Counted from the stretch's first letter, positions 6,717 through 18,127 are shown. The stretch: DNA of 56,745 nt from Erythrobacter sp. CCH5-A1 (GCF_001557115.1 NZ_LSKQ01000140.1:1-56745), one strand, 5' to 3'. The notes: generated by a model from the sequence alone, not told the origin. Program-made: numbers and translations.

Positions 6717-8696
6717 ATGTTCGTCTCGATGCCAGCCACCAGCCTGCCTGACCCGGTCCGTGCCAGCTGGCAGCCGCACCTCGCGCTCGGCATAACCGGC
6801 CACCGCGCCACCAACCCCGCCTATTCCGCCCACGCCGCCGCGATCGCCACCGCGCTCGAGGCGCTGTTCGACCGGATCGATGCGATCTGCGCCAGCCTTC
6901 CGGGAACGCGCGGGCAGGTGCGGCTGCACAGCCTGCTGGTCGACGGCACCGATCAGGTCGCAGGCGAGCTTGCCCTGGCGCGCGGCTGGGACCTTGCGGT
7001 GCCGCTGCCTTTCGGGCCTGCGCTCAACGGCGCGATCAATGCCCACCCCGAAACCCTCGCCGATGTCGACGCGCTGCTCGGAGGGCGGCCCGCGGCCGAT
7101 CCCGCAGTCGAAGCCAAGGCCGCCGCGATCCGCGCGATCACCGCCCGCGCAAGGCTGTTTGCGCTCGCCGACCGCGACGCCGAGATCGAGGCGCTGTGGC
7201 GCGCACACCTTGCCGCCCCCGAGGATCGCGCTGCCGCGCGCGCCTTCGAGGCACTGGCATCGGACAATGTCGCGCTGGCCGGGCGGGTGATGATCGAGCA
7301 CACCGATCTTGTCATCGCCGTGTGGGACGGCAAGGTCCCCAACCTCCCCGGCGGCACCGGCCACACGGTTGCCGAGGCCCTGAAGCTCGGCGCGCCGGTG
7401 TTGCTGATCGATCCCGCGCGGCCCGACACCTGGCGCATCCTCAGCCGTCCCGAGGAATTGGGCCTGAGCGCTCCGGCCGATGCCGCGCCGGACCAGGACC
7501 GTCTCGAGGCGATCATCCGCGCTGCCGTGGTGGTGGAGGGCTGGAGCCCCGATCTGCTGGCACGCGAACGCTGGCGTCCGCGATCGAGCCGCGCTTTCGG
7601 CCTCTACCGCCGGATCGAGCGGGTGTTCGGCGGCGGCGGCGGGTGGTTCGGCTCGCTGAAGGCCACCTATGAAGCGCCCGACGCCATCGCCGCCGGCAGC
7701 GGGGCGGGCATGATCGCGGCGGCCCGCGCGATGCCGGGGGCAGATCCCGCCGTCACCCGGCAACTCGCCGAGGACGTGATGCCGATGTTCGCCTGGGCGG
7801 ACGGTGTCGCCAATCGGCTCGCCGATGCCTATCGCAGCGGCATGTGCGTGAACTTCGTGCTGGCGACGCTCGCGGTTATGGTCGGCATCCTGTTCCTGCC
7901 TTCGGGTATGGCCGATTACAAATGGGTGTTCGCCCTTGTCGAACTGCTGCTCTTGGGCGGCATTCTGGCGATGACCGCGGCAGGATCGCGGTTCGGCTGG
8001 CACCGGCGCTGGTTCGCGACTCGGCGCGTGGCGGAATATCTGCGCCATGCGCCCGCGCTGCTGCTGCTCGGCGTGGTGCGGCCGACCGGGCGCTGGCCGA
8101 GAGGCGGCGGCGCGGCGCGCTGGCCCGAGCATTTCTCCCGCCACGCACTGCGCGCCGTCGGCCTGCCGCAGGTCGCGGTGACGCGCGGCTATCTGCGCAG
8201 CGGCCTTGCTGGCGCAGTGCTGCCGCACGTGACCGGGCAGCGGACCTACCACATCGCCAAGGCGCACAAGCTGGAGACCGTCCACCACCGGCTCGACAAG
8301 GCGGCCGAGACCTGCTTCGCCCTCGCGGTCGCCTCGGTGCTGGCCTATCTCGTGCTCAAGGGCGCGGGCGTCGCGGGCTGGGTGCCCAAGCACCTTGCAA
8401 GCGATCTGTCGCCGTTCTTCACCTTCGCGGGCGTGGCTTTCCCGACCTTGGGCGCGAACCTTTCGGGCATCCGCTATTTCGGCGATTTCGAACGCTTCGG
8501 CGCAATCTCCCGGGTGGCGGCGGAAAAGCTCGGCGCGATCGAGGAGCGGATCGGCCTGCTGCTGTCAGGGGCGGACAGCCGCATCACCTATGCGGCGGTC
8601 GCCGACCTGATTCATACGCTCGATGAGGCCGTGGTCGAGGAGATCGCGAGCTGGCAGGCGGTGTTCGGCGCCAAGCACCTCGCGCTGCCCGCCTAG
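6717..8696 (+). CDS. SLOG-like nucleotide-binding domain fused to a multi-pass membrane region
   Basis: A 659-aa product. The N-terminal ~240 residues look like a SLOG-superfamily Rossmann-like domain: GITGHR at 25-30, a GTDQVAGELA segment, VPLPFGP, and AVWDGKVPN...GGTGHTVAEALK...GAPVLLID. SLOG domains bind nucleotides or NAD-derived ligands in some characterised systems. Four hydrophobic segments follow, at about 378-396, 404-423, 530-548 and 565-585, arranged as two pairs and resembling SLOG-associated 2TM effector modules. The ATG at 6717 is used because GAGGGGGAG lies just upstream. The last four bases overlap the convergent acetyltransferase gene. Ligand and effect are unknown. Confidence 0.75.
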   Translation: MFVSMPATSLPDPVRASWQPHLALGITGHRATNPAYSAHAAAIATALEALFDRIDAICASLPGTRGQVRLHSLLVDGTDQVAGELALARGWDLAVPLPFGPALNGAINAHPETLADVDALLGGRPAADPAVEAKAAAIRAITARARLFALADRDAEIEALWRAHLAAPEDRAAARAFEALASDNVALAGRVMIEHTDLVIAVWDGKVPNLPGGTGHTVAEALKLGAPVLLIDPARPDTWRILSRPEELGLSAPADAAPDQDRLEAIIRAAVVVEGWSPDLLARERWRPRSSRAFGLYRRIERVFGGGGGWFGSLKATYEAPDAIAAGSGAGMIAAARAMPGADPAVTRQLAEDVMPMFAWADGVANRLADAYRSGMCVNFVLATLAVMVGILFLPSGMADYKWVFALVELLLLGGILAMTAAGSRFGWHRRWFATRRVAEYLRHAPALLLLGVVRPTGRWPRGGGAARWPEHFSRHALRAVGLPQVAVTRGYLRSGLAGAVLPHVTGQRTYHIAKAHKLETVHHRLDKAAETCFALAVASVLAYLVLKGAGVAGWVPKHLASDLSPFFTFAGVAFPTLGANLSGIRYFGDFERFGAISRVAAEKLGAIEERIGLLLSGADSRITYAAVADLIHTLDEAVVEEIASWQAVFGAKHLALPA

Positions 8697-9823
8697 GCGC
8701 GGCTGGCGCGCATCGCCCTTGCGAACAGCCCGCGGCGGGCCCGGCCGCCGATGGCGATGGCGAAGGAGGCAACCTCGCGTGCGGCGGGCCACAGGATGTC
8801 GGCGCCGGGATTGCAACCCGCGCCCACATCGAAGCGGGTCAGGCCTTCGAGCGCGGCAAGCTCGGTCACCCGGCGCACCAGCAGGCGGTGCGGGGCAAAG
8901 GCGGCAAGGCGGGCATCATGCGCGCTCGCCAGGCCATAGCCGCGCCGCTCGGCGACCAGCCAGGCGGACATGGCGACGATGGTCTCGCCCGCGCTGAGGC
9001 TCACCAGCCGCACGGCCCCGCGGCGGTGGCCTTCGCGGATCGCGGCGCGCAGGAGTTCGGGGGCGGGCCGCACGATCCCGGCCCCGCGTTCGAGCGCGAG
9101 AAAGGCCGCAAGCCACGGTTCGCAATCGCCCGCCCGGCTGTGCAGCGCCAGGCGCACCGGCCCGCTATGCTCGGCGAGCCGCGCCTCGAGGCTTGCGAGC
9201 CGCTTCTCGAACACGGCCACCGCGCGCGGATCGCCCGGCTGGCCGGCAATCCGCGCGCGGCGGATGATGCTGGTGCCGGGCGCGAGGAAGCGGCCCTGCT
9301 CGGCGCATAGGCTGGCGAGCGCGAAGGTCGCGGGATCGTCGAGCGGCAGGTCCTGCAGGATCAGCCCCGCGGCAAGGCCTGGCCGGCGATCGAGCCGGGC
9401 GAGCAGCGCCGCCCAGAAGGCCCGCTCGGCGCCGGGCCGCAGCAGCGGGGTGCCGATCCCCGCCGCGGGGTTCTGCCAGCTGCGCAGCACCGGCAAGGCG
9501 CCGCGCCGGCCGAGGCCGAGCGGCAGCACGCCGAGCCACGCGCCCGCCGCATCGCAGGCGGTCGCCAGCCGCAGACCCTCGCCGGCGAGCGCCAGCGCGG
9601 GGGCCATCAGCCAGTCGGCGGCGAAGATGTTGCCGGGTGCGGCCTTGGCGCTCAGCTCCGCCCAGCATTGATGCTCGGACAAGGTGAGCTGGCCCGCGTG
9701 GAGGAGCTCCGCGCACAGCCGGTCGTCCCCCGCCAAGGGGGTGAAATCAGGGTGCCCGCCCGCTGCCACGCGCCCAGCGCGCAGCCCTTCGGGCGGCACC
9801 GAGATGGGGTCGATCAGCGACAT
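8693..9823 (-). CDS. CelD/BcsL-like GNAT acetyltransferase
   Basis: A 376-aa protein with the two-half layout of the BioF2-like/CelD GNAT acetyltransferases. The N-terminal half contains FAADWLMAPALALAGEGLRL and LPLGLGRRGALPVLRSW; the C-terminal GNAT half contains VRLVSLSAGETIVAMSAWLV and GLTRFDVGAGCNPGADILWP. Relatives act in polysaccharide or cell-envelope modification; the acceptor here cannot be read from sequence. The gene is monocistronic as far as can be seen, with its end overlapping the SLOG-like gene by four bases in convergent orientation. Confidence 0.75.
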   Translation of the reverse strand: MSLIDPISVPPEGLRAGRVAAGGHPDFTPLAGDDRLCAELLHAGQLTLSEHQCWAELSAKAAPGNIFAADWLMAPALALAGEGLRLATACDAAGAWLGVLPLGLGRRGALPVLRSWQNPAAGIGTPLLRPGAERAFWAALLARLDRRPGLAAGLILQDLPLDDPATFALASLCAEQGRFLAPGTSIIRRARIAGQPGDPRAVAVFEKRLASLEARLAEHSGPVRLALHSRAGDCEPWLAAFLALERGAGIVRPAPELLRAAIREGHRRGAVRLVSLSAGETIVAMSAWLVAERRGYGLASAHDARLAAFAPHRLLVRRVTELAALEGLTRFDVGAGCNPGADILWPAAREVASFAIAIGGRARRGLFARAMRASRA

Positions 9824-9934
9824 GATTGCGGCCCTGTGCGAGAAACCCTGCTCGATATTTCAGGGCTTTACAGAGAAGCGGGTGAAAGGCCGGTTAACGC
9901 TGGGCCTTAGCCATGCTGGCATGCGGGCGAGGGG

Positions 9935-11767
9935 TCAATAGCCGCTCGCCTGCCCGTCCTTGCGCATTTCGGTCGCGCCCGTGTAGACGCCCGTCGCCGG
10001 ATCGCGGGTGATCGCCTGATAGCCGCCGAAGGGGATGCCGGTGTTTTCGACCTCGACCTTGTGACCCATCGCCCGCAGCGCCTCGACCGTGGCGGCGGGG
10101 ATGCCGGGTTCGACCTGCAACACGCCGAGCATGTCGATGGGCGCGGTATCGGCGAGGCTTCCTGCCAGCGCATCGGTCGGCTGGCGCCCACCGTCGTGGT
10201 GGAGCCGCGCTGCGTCGCCCGCTTCCTGCAGGTTCATGCCGTAGTCGATGAGGTTGACCAGCACCTGCACATGCCCCTGCGGCTGCATCCCGCCTCCCAT
10301 CAGCCCGAAGCTCGCCCAGGGCTTGCCGTCCTTCCTGATGAAGGCCGGGATTATCGTCTGGAACGGGCGCTTGGCCGGGGCATAGGCATTGGGGTGCGCG
10401 GGATCGAGGCTGTAGAGCTCGCCGCGGTCCTGGAACATGAAGCCGAGCCCGTCTGGCACCAGCCCCGCACCCATGCCGCGATAGTTGCTCTGGATCAGGC
10501 TGACCATCATCCCGTTCCTGTCGGCGACGGTCATGTAGGTGGTGTCGCCTTCGCCCTCCAGCTTGGGAGCGATCAGCGCGCCGGGGGTGAAGGCCGGGGT
10601 GGCCTTGGCCGGGTCGATCAGGGCGAAGCGCTGCTTGCCGTATTCATCGGTGAGCAGCTCCGCCGGGGTCTTCGCGAAGGCCGGGTCGGCATAATAGCGC
10701 GCCGCATCCTCGAAGGCGAGGCGCTTGGCTTCGGTGATGTAGTGCAGCACCTCGGCGCTCCCGCGCTCCCACTGGGCGAGGTCGACGTTCTTCAGGATGT
10801 TGACCATCTGGAGCGCCGCGAACCCTTGCGAATTGGGCGGCAGCTCGCACAGCTCGTAACCCTTGCGATAGGTCACGCAGGCGACATCCACCCATTCGCT
10901 GCGATGCGCGGCAAAATCGGCGAGAGTGAAGGCGCTGCCCTGGCGCTGGAGGTAGTCGACCATCACCTTGGCGAGCGCGCCCTCGTAGAATGCATCGCGC
11001 CCGCCGGCAGCGATGGCTTCGAGCGTGCGCGCCAGATCGGGGTTGCGGAACATCTCGCCCGCCTTGGGCGCACGGCCATTCTTGAAGTACGTCGCCCGAG
11101 CGTTGGCGAGATCGAACGGAACGAGCTTCTGCAACCGCTCGAAGGTATTGAGATTGCGATCGAAATACATCGCGATCACCGGCGCGACGGGGTGGCCCTC
11201 GCGGGCATAGCGGATCGCGGGGGCGAGCACCTGCTCCATCGGCAGCCTGCCGTAGCGCGCGTGCATTTCGAACCATGCATCGACCGTGCCGGGGACGGTG
11301 ACGGGGAGCGGGCCGACCGGCGGAATGCCGGGCGCACCATCCGGGAGCTTGGCCTTGAGTTGTTCCAGCGTCTGACCAGCGGGCGAGCGGCCTGAGCCGT
11401 TGAGTCCCACGAAATCGCCGCTCGAGGGATCCCAGATGATCGCGAAGAGATCGCCGCCGATGCCGTTGCCGGTCGGCTCCATCAGTCCGAGGGCCGCGTT
11501 GGCGGCGATGGCGGCATCGACCGCGCTGCCGCCTGCCTTGAGAATATCGAGCGCGATCTGGGTTGCCAGCGGATGGGCGGTCGCGGCCATGCCGTGCGGG
11601 GCGACCACCGGGCTGCGGCTCCACGCCGCCCCCACCGGCCGCGTGCCGGGACCGATGCCCTTGGTCGCCTCGGGCGTGGTGCCGGTGTGGGCGGGCGCCT
11701 GCTGCGCGGCCAGCGGCGCGGCGATGAGGGCAGAGGCGGCGAGGAGCAGTGGGCCAAGTTTGCGCAT
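9935..11767 (-). CDS. ggt: Gamma-glutamyltransferase
   Basis: A 610-aa precursor with an N-terminal signal peptide (core LLLAASALIAAPLA). Gamma-glutamyltransferases cleave and transfer the gamma-glutamyl group of glutathione in the periplasm, after self-cleavage into two subunits. The self-processing Thr is visible in the GDTTYMTVAD motif (T409). The family signatures ANAALGLMEPTGNGIGGD and MGGGMQPQGHVQ are present. I chose the ATG at 11767 with an upstream AGGG rather than the GTG two codons earlier. The location beside peroxide-defence genes fits glutathione turnover, but that link is inference. A weak hairpin at 9886-9908 could be its terminator. Confidence 0.95.
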   Translation of the reverse strand: MRKLGPLLLAASALIAAPLAAQQAPAHTGTTPEATKGIGPGTRPVGAAWSRSPVVAPHGMAATAHPLATQIALDILKAGGSAVDAAIAANAALGLMEPTGNGIGGDLFAIIWDPSSGDFVGLNGSGRSPAGQTLEQLKAKLPDGAPGIPPVGPLPVTVPGTVDAWFEMHARYGRLPMEQVLAPAIRYAREGHPVAPVIAMYFDRNLNTFERLQKLVPFDLANARATYFKNGRAPKAGEMFRNPDLARTLEAIAAGGRDAFYEGALAKVMVDYLQRQGSAFTLADFAAHRSEWVDVACVTYRKGYELCELPPNSQGFAALQMVNILKNVDLAQWERGSAEVLHYITEAKRLAFEDAARYYADPAFAKTPAELLTDEYGKQRFALIDPAKATPAFTPGALIAPKLEGEGDTTYMTVADRNGMMVSLIQSNYRGMGAGLVPDGLGFMFQDRGELYSLDPAHPNAYAPAKRPFQTIIPAFIRKDGKPWASFGLMGGGMQPQGHVQVLVNLIDYGMNLQEAGDAARLHHDGGRQPTDALAGSLADTAPIDMLGVLQVEPGIPAATVEALRAMGHKVEVENTGIPFGGYQAITRDPATGVYTGATEMRKDGQASGY

Positions 11768-11821
11768 GGGCACACCCTAGGCGGGTCGTCCCGCCGATCA
11801 AGCATCAAGCGAGAACCCACG

Positions 11822-11854
11822 AAAAAGGCCCCCGGTTTCGCCACCGGAGGCCCC
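11822..11854 (-). terminator. Rho-independent terminator of katG
   Basis: On the minus strand, a stem GGCCTCCGGT / ACCGGGGGCC with loop GGCGAA is followed by TTTTT. It lies about 25 bases after the katG stop codon. Confidence 0.88.
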
Positions 11855-11877
11855 TTTCTGCATCAGCGGTTCAACGC

Positions 11878-14151
<2,274 letters not shown>

Positions 14152-14187
14152 CTATGGGGAGAGAATGACGCTTTCAGGATATTGCGT

Positions 14188-14221
14188 CCAATCGATTAAT
14201 GCGGAGGGTTTGATTGATTGG
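14188..14221. promoter_or_regulatory. Imperfect inverted repeat upstream of katG, possible regulator site
   Basis: CCAATCGATTAA (14188-14199) and TTGATTGATTGG (14210-14221) pair with two mismatches across a 10-base spacer. It lies 91-124 bases upstream of the katG start codon, just upstream of a possible -35 (TTGGAC on the minus strand). The geometry suits a dimeric activator, but it does not match the classical OxyR consensus well. Confidence 0.4.
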
Positions 14222-14276
14222 AGCGATCAGTAGGCGCTCGCGTGACCGGTGCGTCCACGCCCTGCCAGACCGGCGG

Positions 14277-14402
14277 CTAGTACTGCCGATCGTCCTGGCA
14301 GCGCTCGCACAGGCGGTGGTTCTCGCAATCCCGCACCCCATAGGGACAGCGATGCGGTCTCACGATCAGTGCAAACAGATATTCAAGCAGGCGACCCACC
14401 AT
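14277..14402 (-). CDS. Candidate 41-aa cysteine-rich small protein
   Basis: ATG at 14402 opens 41 codons ending in TAG at 14277. The product has a hydrophobic first third (LLEYLFALIV) and then four cysteines at positions 19, 26, 33 and 36 (HRCPYGVRDC, LCERC). That suggests a small zinc-binding knuckle on a membrane-associated helix. Third-codon positions are mostly G or C, as expected for a coding gene here. There is no strong ribosome-binding site, which lowers confidence. It sits upstream of katG on the same strand in an otherwise empty 380-base gap (14098-14479). I see nothing else coding in that gap. Confidence 0.45.
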   Translation of the reverse strand: MVGRLLEYLFALIVRPHRCPYGVRDCENHRLCERCQDDRQY

Positions 14403-14479
14403 GGATCGACTGCTTGGATCATTGAACTAGCAGCACATTAACCGAAGATATTTTAATGACTAACGCGGGCCGACGCCGC

Positions 14480-16069
14480 CTAGGCCGCCTGCGCCACCTC
14501 CTCGACCGGCTCGTTGCGGATCAGGAAGTCGAATGCGCCGAGGCCCGCCTTCGCGCCCTCGCCCATCGCCACCACGATCTGCTTGTGCGGCACGGTGGTA
14601 CAGTCGCCCGCGGCGTAGATGCCGGGGATGGAGGTCGCGCCGTGATCGTCGATCACGATCTCGCCGAACTTGCTGAGTTCGAGGCCGGTCTCGCGCAGCC
14701 ATTCGGTGTTGGGGACGAGGCCGATCTGGACGAACACGCCTTCGAGCGCGATGCGGCGCTCGTCGCCATTGGCGCGGTTCTTGACCACGAGGCCGCTCAC
14801 CTTGCCGTCTTCCCCGAGAATCTCGGTGGTCTGGCCGTTGGTGATGATCTCGACGTTCGGCATAGAGCGCAGCTTGCGCTGGAGCACCTCGTCGGCGCGC
14901 AGCTTCACGTCGAACTCGATCAGGGTGACGTGGCCGACGATCCCGGCAAGGTCGATCGCCGCCTCGACGCCCGAATTGCCGCCGCCGATCACCGCGATGC
15001 GCTTGCCCTTGAACAGCGGACCATCGCAGTGCGGGCAATAGGCGACGCCCTTGTTGCGATACTCCGCCTCACCCGGAACGCCGAGGTTGCGCCAGCGCGC
15101 GCCGGTGGAGAGGATCAGCGAGCGGGCGCGCAGGGTGGCGCCATTGGCCATTACGACTTCATGATAGCCGCCGACGTCCTTGGCCGCGCGCAGCTCGACC
15201 GCGCGGGCGAGGTCCATCAGATCGATCTCGTATTCGCCGACATGCTTCTTCAGGCTGTCGGTCAGCTTGGGGCCTTCGGTGTAGGGCGTGCCGGGGAGGT
15301 TCTCGATCCCGAGCGTGTCCATCAGCTGCCCGCCGAAGCGCTCCGCGGCGATGCCCGTCCGAAAACCCTTGCGCGCGGTGTAGACCGCTGCCGCCGCGCC
15401 CGCTGGGCCGCCGCCCACCACCAGCACCTCGAACGGCGCCTTGGCAGCGAGCTTTTCTGCCTGCTTCGCGTCGGCGTTCTTGTCGAGCTTGGCGAGGATC
15501 TCGGCCAATTCCATCTTGCCGTTGTAGAACGGCTCGCCGTTGAGGAAGGTCGCAGGGACCGCCATGATGTCGCGGCGTTCGACCTCCTCCTGGAAGGTGC
15601 CGCCTTCGATCAGGGTCGCGGTGATGCGTGGGTTTTCGAGCGCCATCAGCGTCAGCGCCTGCACCACGTCGGGGCAGTTGTGGCACGAGAGTGAGAAGAA
15701 CATCTCGAAATTGTAGTCGCCCTCGAGCGCGCGGACCTGTTCGATCAGGTCGGCATCGACCTTCGGGGGATGCCCGCCGGCCCACAGCAGCGCGAGCACC
15801 AGCGACGTGAATTCGTGCCCCATCGGCAGGCCCGCAAAGCGGACCCACTTCTCGGCGTCGGAGGCGCGGCGGATGACGAAGCTCGGCTTGCGGGCGTCGG
15901 TGCCGTCGAAGCGCGCGGTGACGAGGTCATGCAGCGACGCGATCTGCTCGATCAATGCACGGGTCTGGCGCGACTTCTCGCTGTCATCGAGCGAGGCGAT
16001 CAGTTCGATGCCTTCGCGAAGATTGCCGAGATAGGTCTTGAGCTGGGCCTGCATGGCGGCGTCGAGCAT
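14480..16069 (-). CDS. ahpF: Alkyl hydroperoxide reductase subunit F
   Basis: A 529-aa flavoprotein that passes electrons from NADH to AhpC. The N-terminal tandem thioredoxin-like domain carries the CHNC redox pair (C129, C132). The FAD motif GGGPAG is at 219-224, the thioredoxin-reductase-like CPHC centre is at C345/C348, and the NAD motif IGGGNSG is at 361-367. Full family length. A GGAGGA ribosome-binding site precedes ATG 16069. ahpC lies upstream on the same strand, 223 bases away, so the two are adjacent but probably not tightly coupled. Confidence 0.97.
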   Translation of the reverse strand: MLDAAMQAQLKTYLGNLREGIELIASLDDSEKSRQTRALIEQIASLHDLVTARFDGTDARKPSFVIRRASDAEKWVRFAGLPMGHEFTSLVLALLWAGGHPPKVDADLIEQVRALEGDYNFEMFFSLSCHNCPDVVQALTLMALENPRITATLIEGGTFQEEVERRDIMAVPATFLNGEPFYNGKMELAEILAKLDKNADAKQAEKLAAKAPFEVLVVGGGPAGAAAAVYTARKGFRTGIAAERFGGQLMDTLGIENLPGTPYTEGPKLTDSLKKHVGEYEIDLMDLARAVELRAAKDVGGYHEVVMANGATLRARSLILSTGARWRNLGVPGEAEYRNKGVAYCPHCDGPLFKGKRIAVIGGGNSGVEAAIDLAGIVGHVTLIEFDVKLRADEVLQRKLRSMPNVEIITNGQTTEILGEDGKVSGLVVKNRANGDERRIALEGVFVQIGLVPNTEWLRETGLELSKFGEIVIDDHGATSIPGIYAAGDCTTVPHKQIVVAMGEGAKAGLGAFDFLIRNEPVEEVAQAA

Positions 16070-16132
16070 GATGTCCTCCGGGCGCGGGACGGTCCGCGCG
16101 AGAATTGTGTGATCCGTGTGTCAGGGTAACGC

Positions 16133-16192
16133 GGGACCGGATGCCGCCGCCGCCCGCAAAGGGGGGAGGTGGGGCGGGGGACATCCGGTCCC
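16133..16192. repeat. Perfect 11-bp inverted repeat between ahpC and ahpF
   Basis: GGGACCGGATG (16133-16143) and CATCCGGTCCC (16182-16192) are perfect reverse complements around a purine-rich 38-base spacer. It lies just upstream of ahpF. It could shape the leader transcript or be a decayed palindromic repeat. Confidence 0.6.
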
Positions 16193-16235
16193 GGCTACGA
16201 CCCGAGGGCTCTTTGAATGGCCATCGGGATTTTAC

Positions 16236-16284
16236 GACCGGCGCGGGGCCGAGGGGGGAGGGGAGAAGCCCCGCGCGGCCGGTC
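16236..16284 (-). terminator. Hairpin after ahpC, weak terminator
   Basis: Arms GACCGGCGCGGGGC (16236-16249) and GCCCCGCGCGGCCGGTC (16268-16284) pair with a small bulge, just past the ahpC stop. There is no T-run after it, only GTAAAATC, so it may be an attenuating hairpin or RNA-stabilising structure rather than a full terminator. Confidence 0.45.
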
Positions 16285-16292
16285 TCGTCAGG

Positions 16293-16859
16293 TCAGATCT
16301 TGCCCACGAGGTCGAGCGAGGGAGCCAGCGTATCGCTGCCTTCTTCCCACGCCGCCGGGCAGACCTGACCGGGGTTGGCGCGCACATACTGCGCGGCCTT
16401 GATCTTGCGGGTCAGTTCGTTGGCATTGCGGCCCACGCCCTCGCAGGTGATTTCCATGATCTGGATCACGCCGTCCGGATCGACCACAAAGGTCGCGCGG
16501 TCGGCAAGGCCGGCGCCTTCACGCAGCACGCCGAAGTTGTTCGACAGCACGTGGTTCTGGTCGCCGAGGAACGGGAAGGTCAGCTTGCCGATCTTGTCCG
16601 AGGTGTCGCTCCACGCCTTGTGGCTGAAGTGCGTGTCGGTCGAGACGGCATAGACTTCGACGCCCATCGCCTGAAGCGTGGCGTACTTTTCGCCCATGTC
16701 TTCCAGTTCGGTCGGGCACACGAAGGTGAAGTCGGCCGGGTAGAAGAAGAACACCGACCACTTGCCCGCGAGATCCGCGTCGGTGACGGTGAAGAAGTCC
16801 TTGCCCTTCTGGAAGGCGGTGGCGGTGAACGGCTTGATGGTCGAACCGATGATACCCAT
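16293..16859 (-). CDS. ahpC: Alkyl hydroperoxide reductase subunit C (peroxiredoxin)
   Basis: A 188-aa typical 2-Cys peroxiredoxin. The peroxidatic Cys is C48 in DFTFVCPTE, and the resolving Cys is in the C-terminal [10 protein letters not shown] motif. It reduces hydrogen peroxide and organic peroxides and is recycled by AhpF encoded next door. AAGGA upstream of ATG 16859 is a good ribosome-binding site. A single GATAG element (16911-16915) in the upstream region resembles half of an OxyR site, but no matching second half is seen. Confidence 0.98.
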   Translation of the reverse strand: MGIIGSTIKPFTATAFQKGKDFFTVTDADLAGKWSVFFFYPADFTFVCPTELEDMGEKYATLQAMGVEVYAVSTDTHFSHKAWSDTSDKIGKLTFPFLGDQNHVLSNNFGVLREGAGLADRATFVVDPDGVIQIMEITCEGVGRNANELTRKIKAAQYVRANPGQVCPAAWEEGSDTLAPSLDLVGKI

Positions 16860-17050
16860 GGGAGTCTGTCCTTATGCGGGGGTTGAGAGGGAAGAAACTG
16901 ACGGTGCCCAGATAGGAAATTTTGCGCTGCACAAAAGCGGATTGTTGCGATTGCGAAGATCGGTTTTTTCAATGAGTGCGACGGGAACCAATCGGATTTG
17001 CCGTTCATTGATGCCCTTGCCCCGGACGCGCGCGATGGTAGGCGTGCGCC

Positions 17051-18007
17051 ATGCGGGTTCTCCTTACCGGATCGTCAGGCTGGCTCGGGCGCTTCCTTGC
17101 GCCGATGCTGGCAAGCGCGGGGCACTCGGTGACCGGGCTCGACATCGCGCCGGGGCTGCATACCGATGTGCTGGGAAGCGTCGCCGACGCCGGCCTGATC
17201 GAACGGCTGTTCGCCGAACGCGGCTTCGAGGCGGTGGTCCACGCGGGCGCGCTGCACAAACCCGACATCGTCCGCTACCCGGCGCAGGCCTTCGTCGACG
17301 TGAATGTCGCAAGCACGCTCCATCTGCTCGAGGCGGCGGTGCGGCACGGGGCGGGCCGTTTCGTCTTCACCTCCACCACCTCGCTGATGATCACCCGCGT
17401 GATCCGCAACGAGGCGGGCGATGCGGCGGTGTGGCTCGATGAGGGCTCAGGCCCGCTCGCACCGCGCAACATCTATGGGGTGACCAAGCGCTCGGCCGAG
17501 GAACTGTGCCGGCTGTACCACGATCTCCACGGGTTGCCGGTGATCGTGTTGCGCACCGCGCGCTTCTTTCCCGAGGACGACGACACGCTCGCGGTCCCCT
17601 CGGGCGAGAACCTCAAGGCCAACGAGTTCCTGAACCGCCGCCTGACCGTGGAGGATTGCGCTGCCGCGCACCTCGCCGCGCTCGACGCCGCGCCGCGGGT
17701 GGGTTGGGGCATCTATGTCGTCAGCGCCCCGCCGCCCTTCACCCGCGCCGACACCGCGCGGCTGAAAACGGACGCGGCCGCGCTGATCGCCGAACGCTTC
17801 CCCGAGGCGCCCGCGCTCTATGCCGCGCGTGGCTGGGTGCTGCCGCAGAGCATCGGGCGGGTCTACGACCCTTCCGCCATCGAGCGCGACCTCGGCTTCC
17901 GCTGCCAGACCGACTTCGCGGCGGTGCTGGCGGCTTTGCGCGAGGGGCGCGCCATGCCCTTCACTCACGATCCCGGCTACGTGCCGCCCAAGGAATTGGA
18001 GCGTTAG
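17051..18007 (+). CDS. NAD-dependent epimerase/dehydratase family protein
   Basis: A 318-aa extended short-chain dehydrogenase. The Rossmann motif GSSGWLG is at residues 7-13 and the catalytic YGVTK has Y142/K146, with a preceding serine/threonine-rich strand (FVFTSTTSL). Members act on nucleotide sugars or related carbonyl/hydroxyl substrates; the substrate here is not clear. No sugar-synthesis genes flank it. It stands alone on the plus strand, convergent with aroC. Confidence 0.85.
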   Translation: MRVLLTGSSGWLGRFLAPMLASAGHSVTGLDIAPGLHTDVLGSVADAGLIERLFAERGFEAVVHAGALHKPDIVRYPAQAFVDVNVASTLHLLEAAVRHGAGRFVFTSTTSLMITRVIRNEAGDAAVWLDEGSGPLAPRNIYGVTKRSAEELCRLYHDLHGLPVIVLRTARFFPEDDDTLAVPSGENLKANEFLNRRLTVEDCAAAHLAALDAAPRVGWGIYVVSAPPPFTRADTARLKTDAAALIAERFPEAPALYAARGWVLPQSIGRVYDPSAIERDLGFRCQTDFAAVLAALREGRAMPFTHDPGYVPPKELER

Positions 18008-18078
18008 GCGTCATCTTGGAGGTATGCGCTGGATCGGCCGCGCAGCCGCCGCAAGGCCGACCGGCCGCCCGCAGCGAC

Positions 18079-18127
18079 GCTGGCGAAGCCAGCATGAGCG
18101 AGGAATTGGCAGCCCGGAGGGGCTGCC
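18079..18127. repeat. Two tandem short hairpins between the epimerase and aroC
   Basis: GCTGGC-GAA-GCCAGC (18079-18093) and GGCAGCCC-GGAG-GGGCTGCC (18108-18127) are both perfect inverted repeats. They lie in the 120-base gap between convergent genes; the second abuts the aroC stop codon. There is no T-run. They may act in transcript ending or be members of a dispersed palindromic repeat. Confidence 0.55.

Noticed and set aside
14214..14441. 75-codon plus-strand ORF between katG and ahpF
   Set aside because: It uses a TTG start without a ribosome-binding site and overlaps the more protein-like minus-strand 41-codon ORF.
16911..16915. Full OxyR site upstream of ahpC
   Set aside because: Only one GATAG half-element is present; the matching CTATC at the right spacing is missing.
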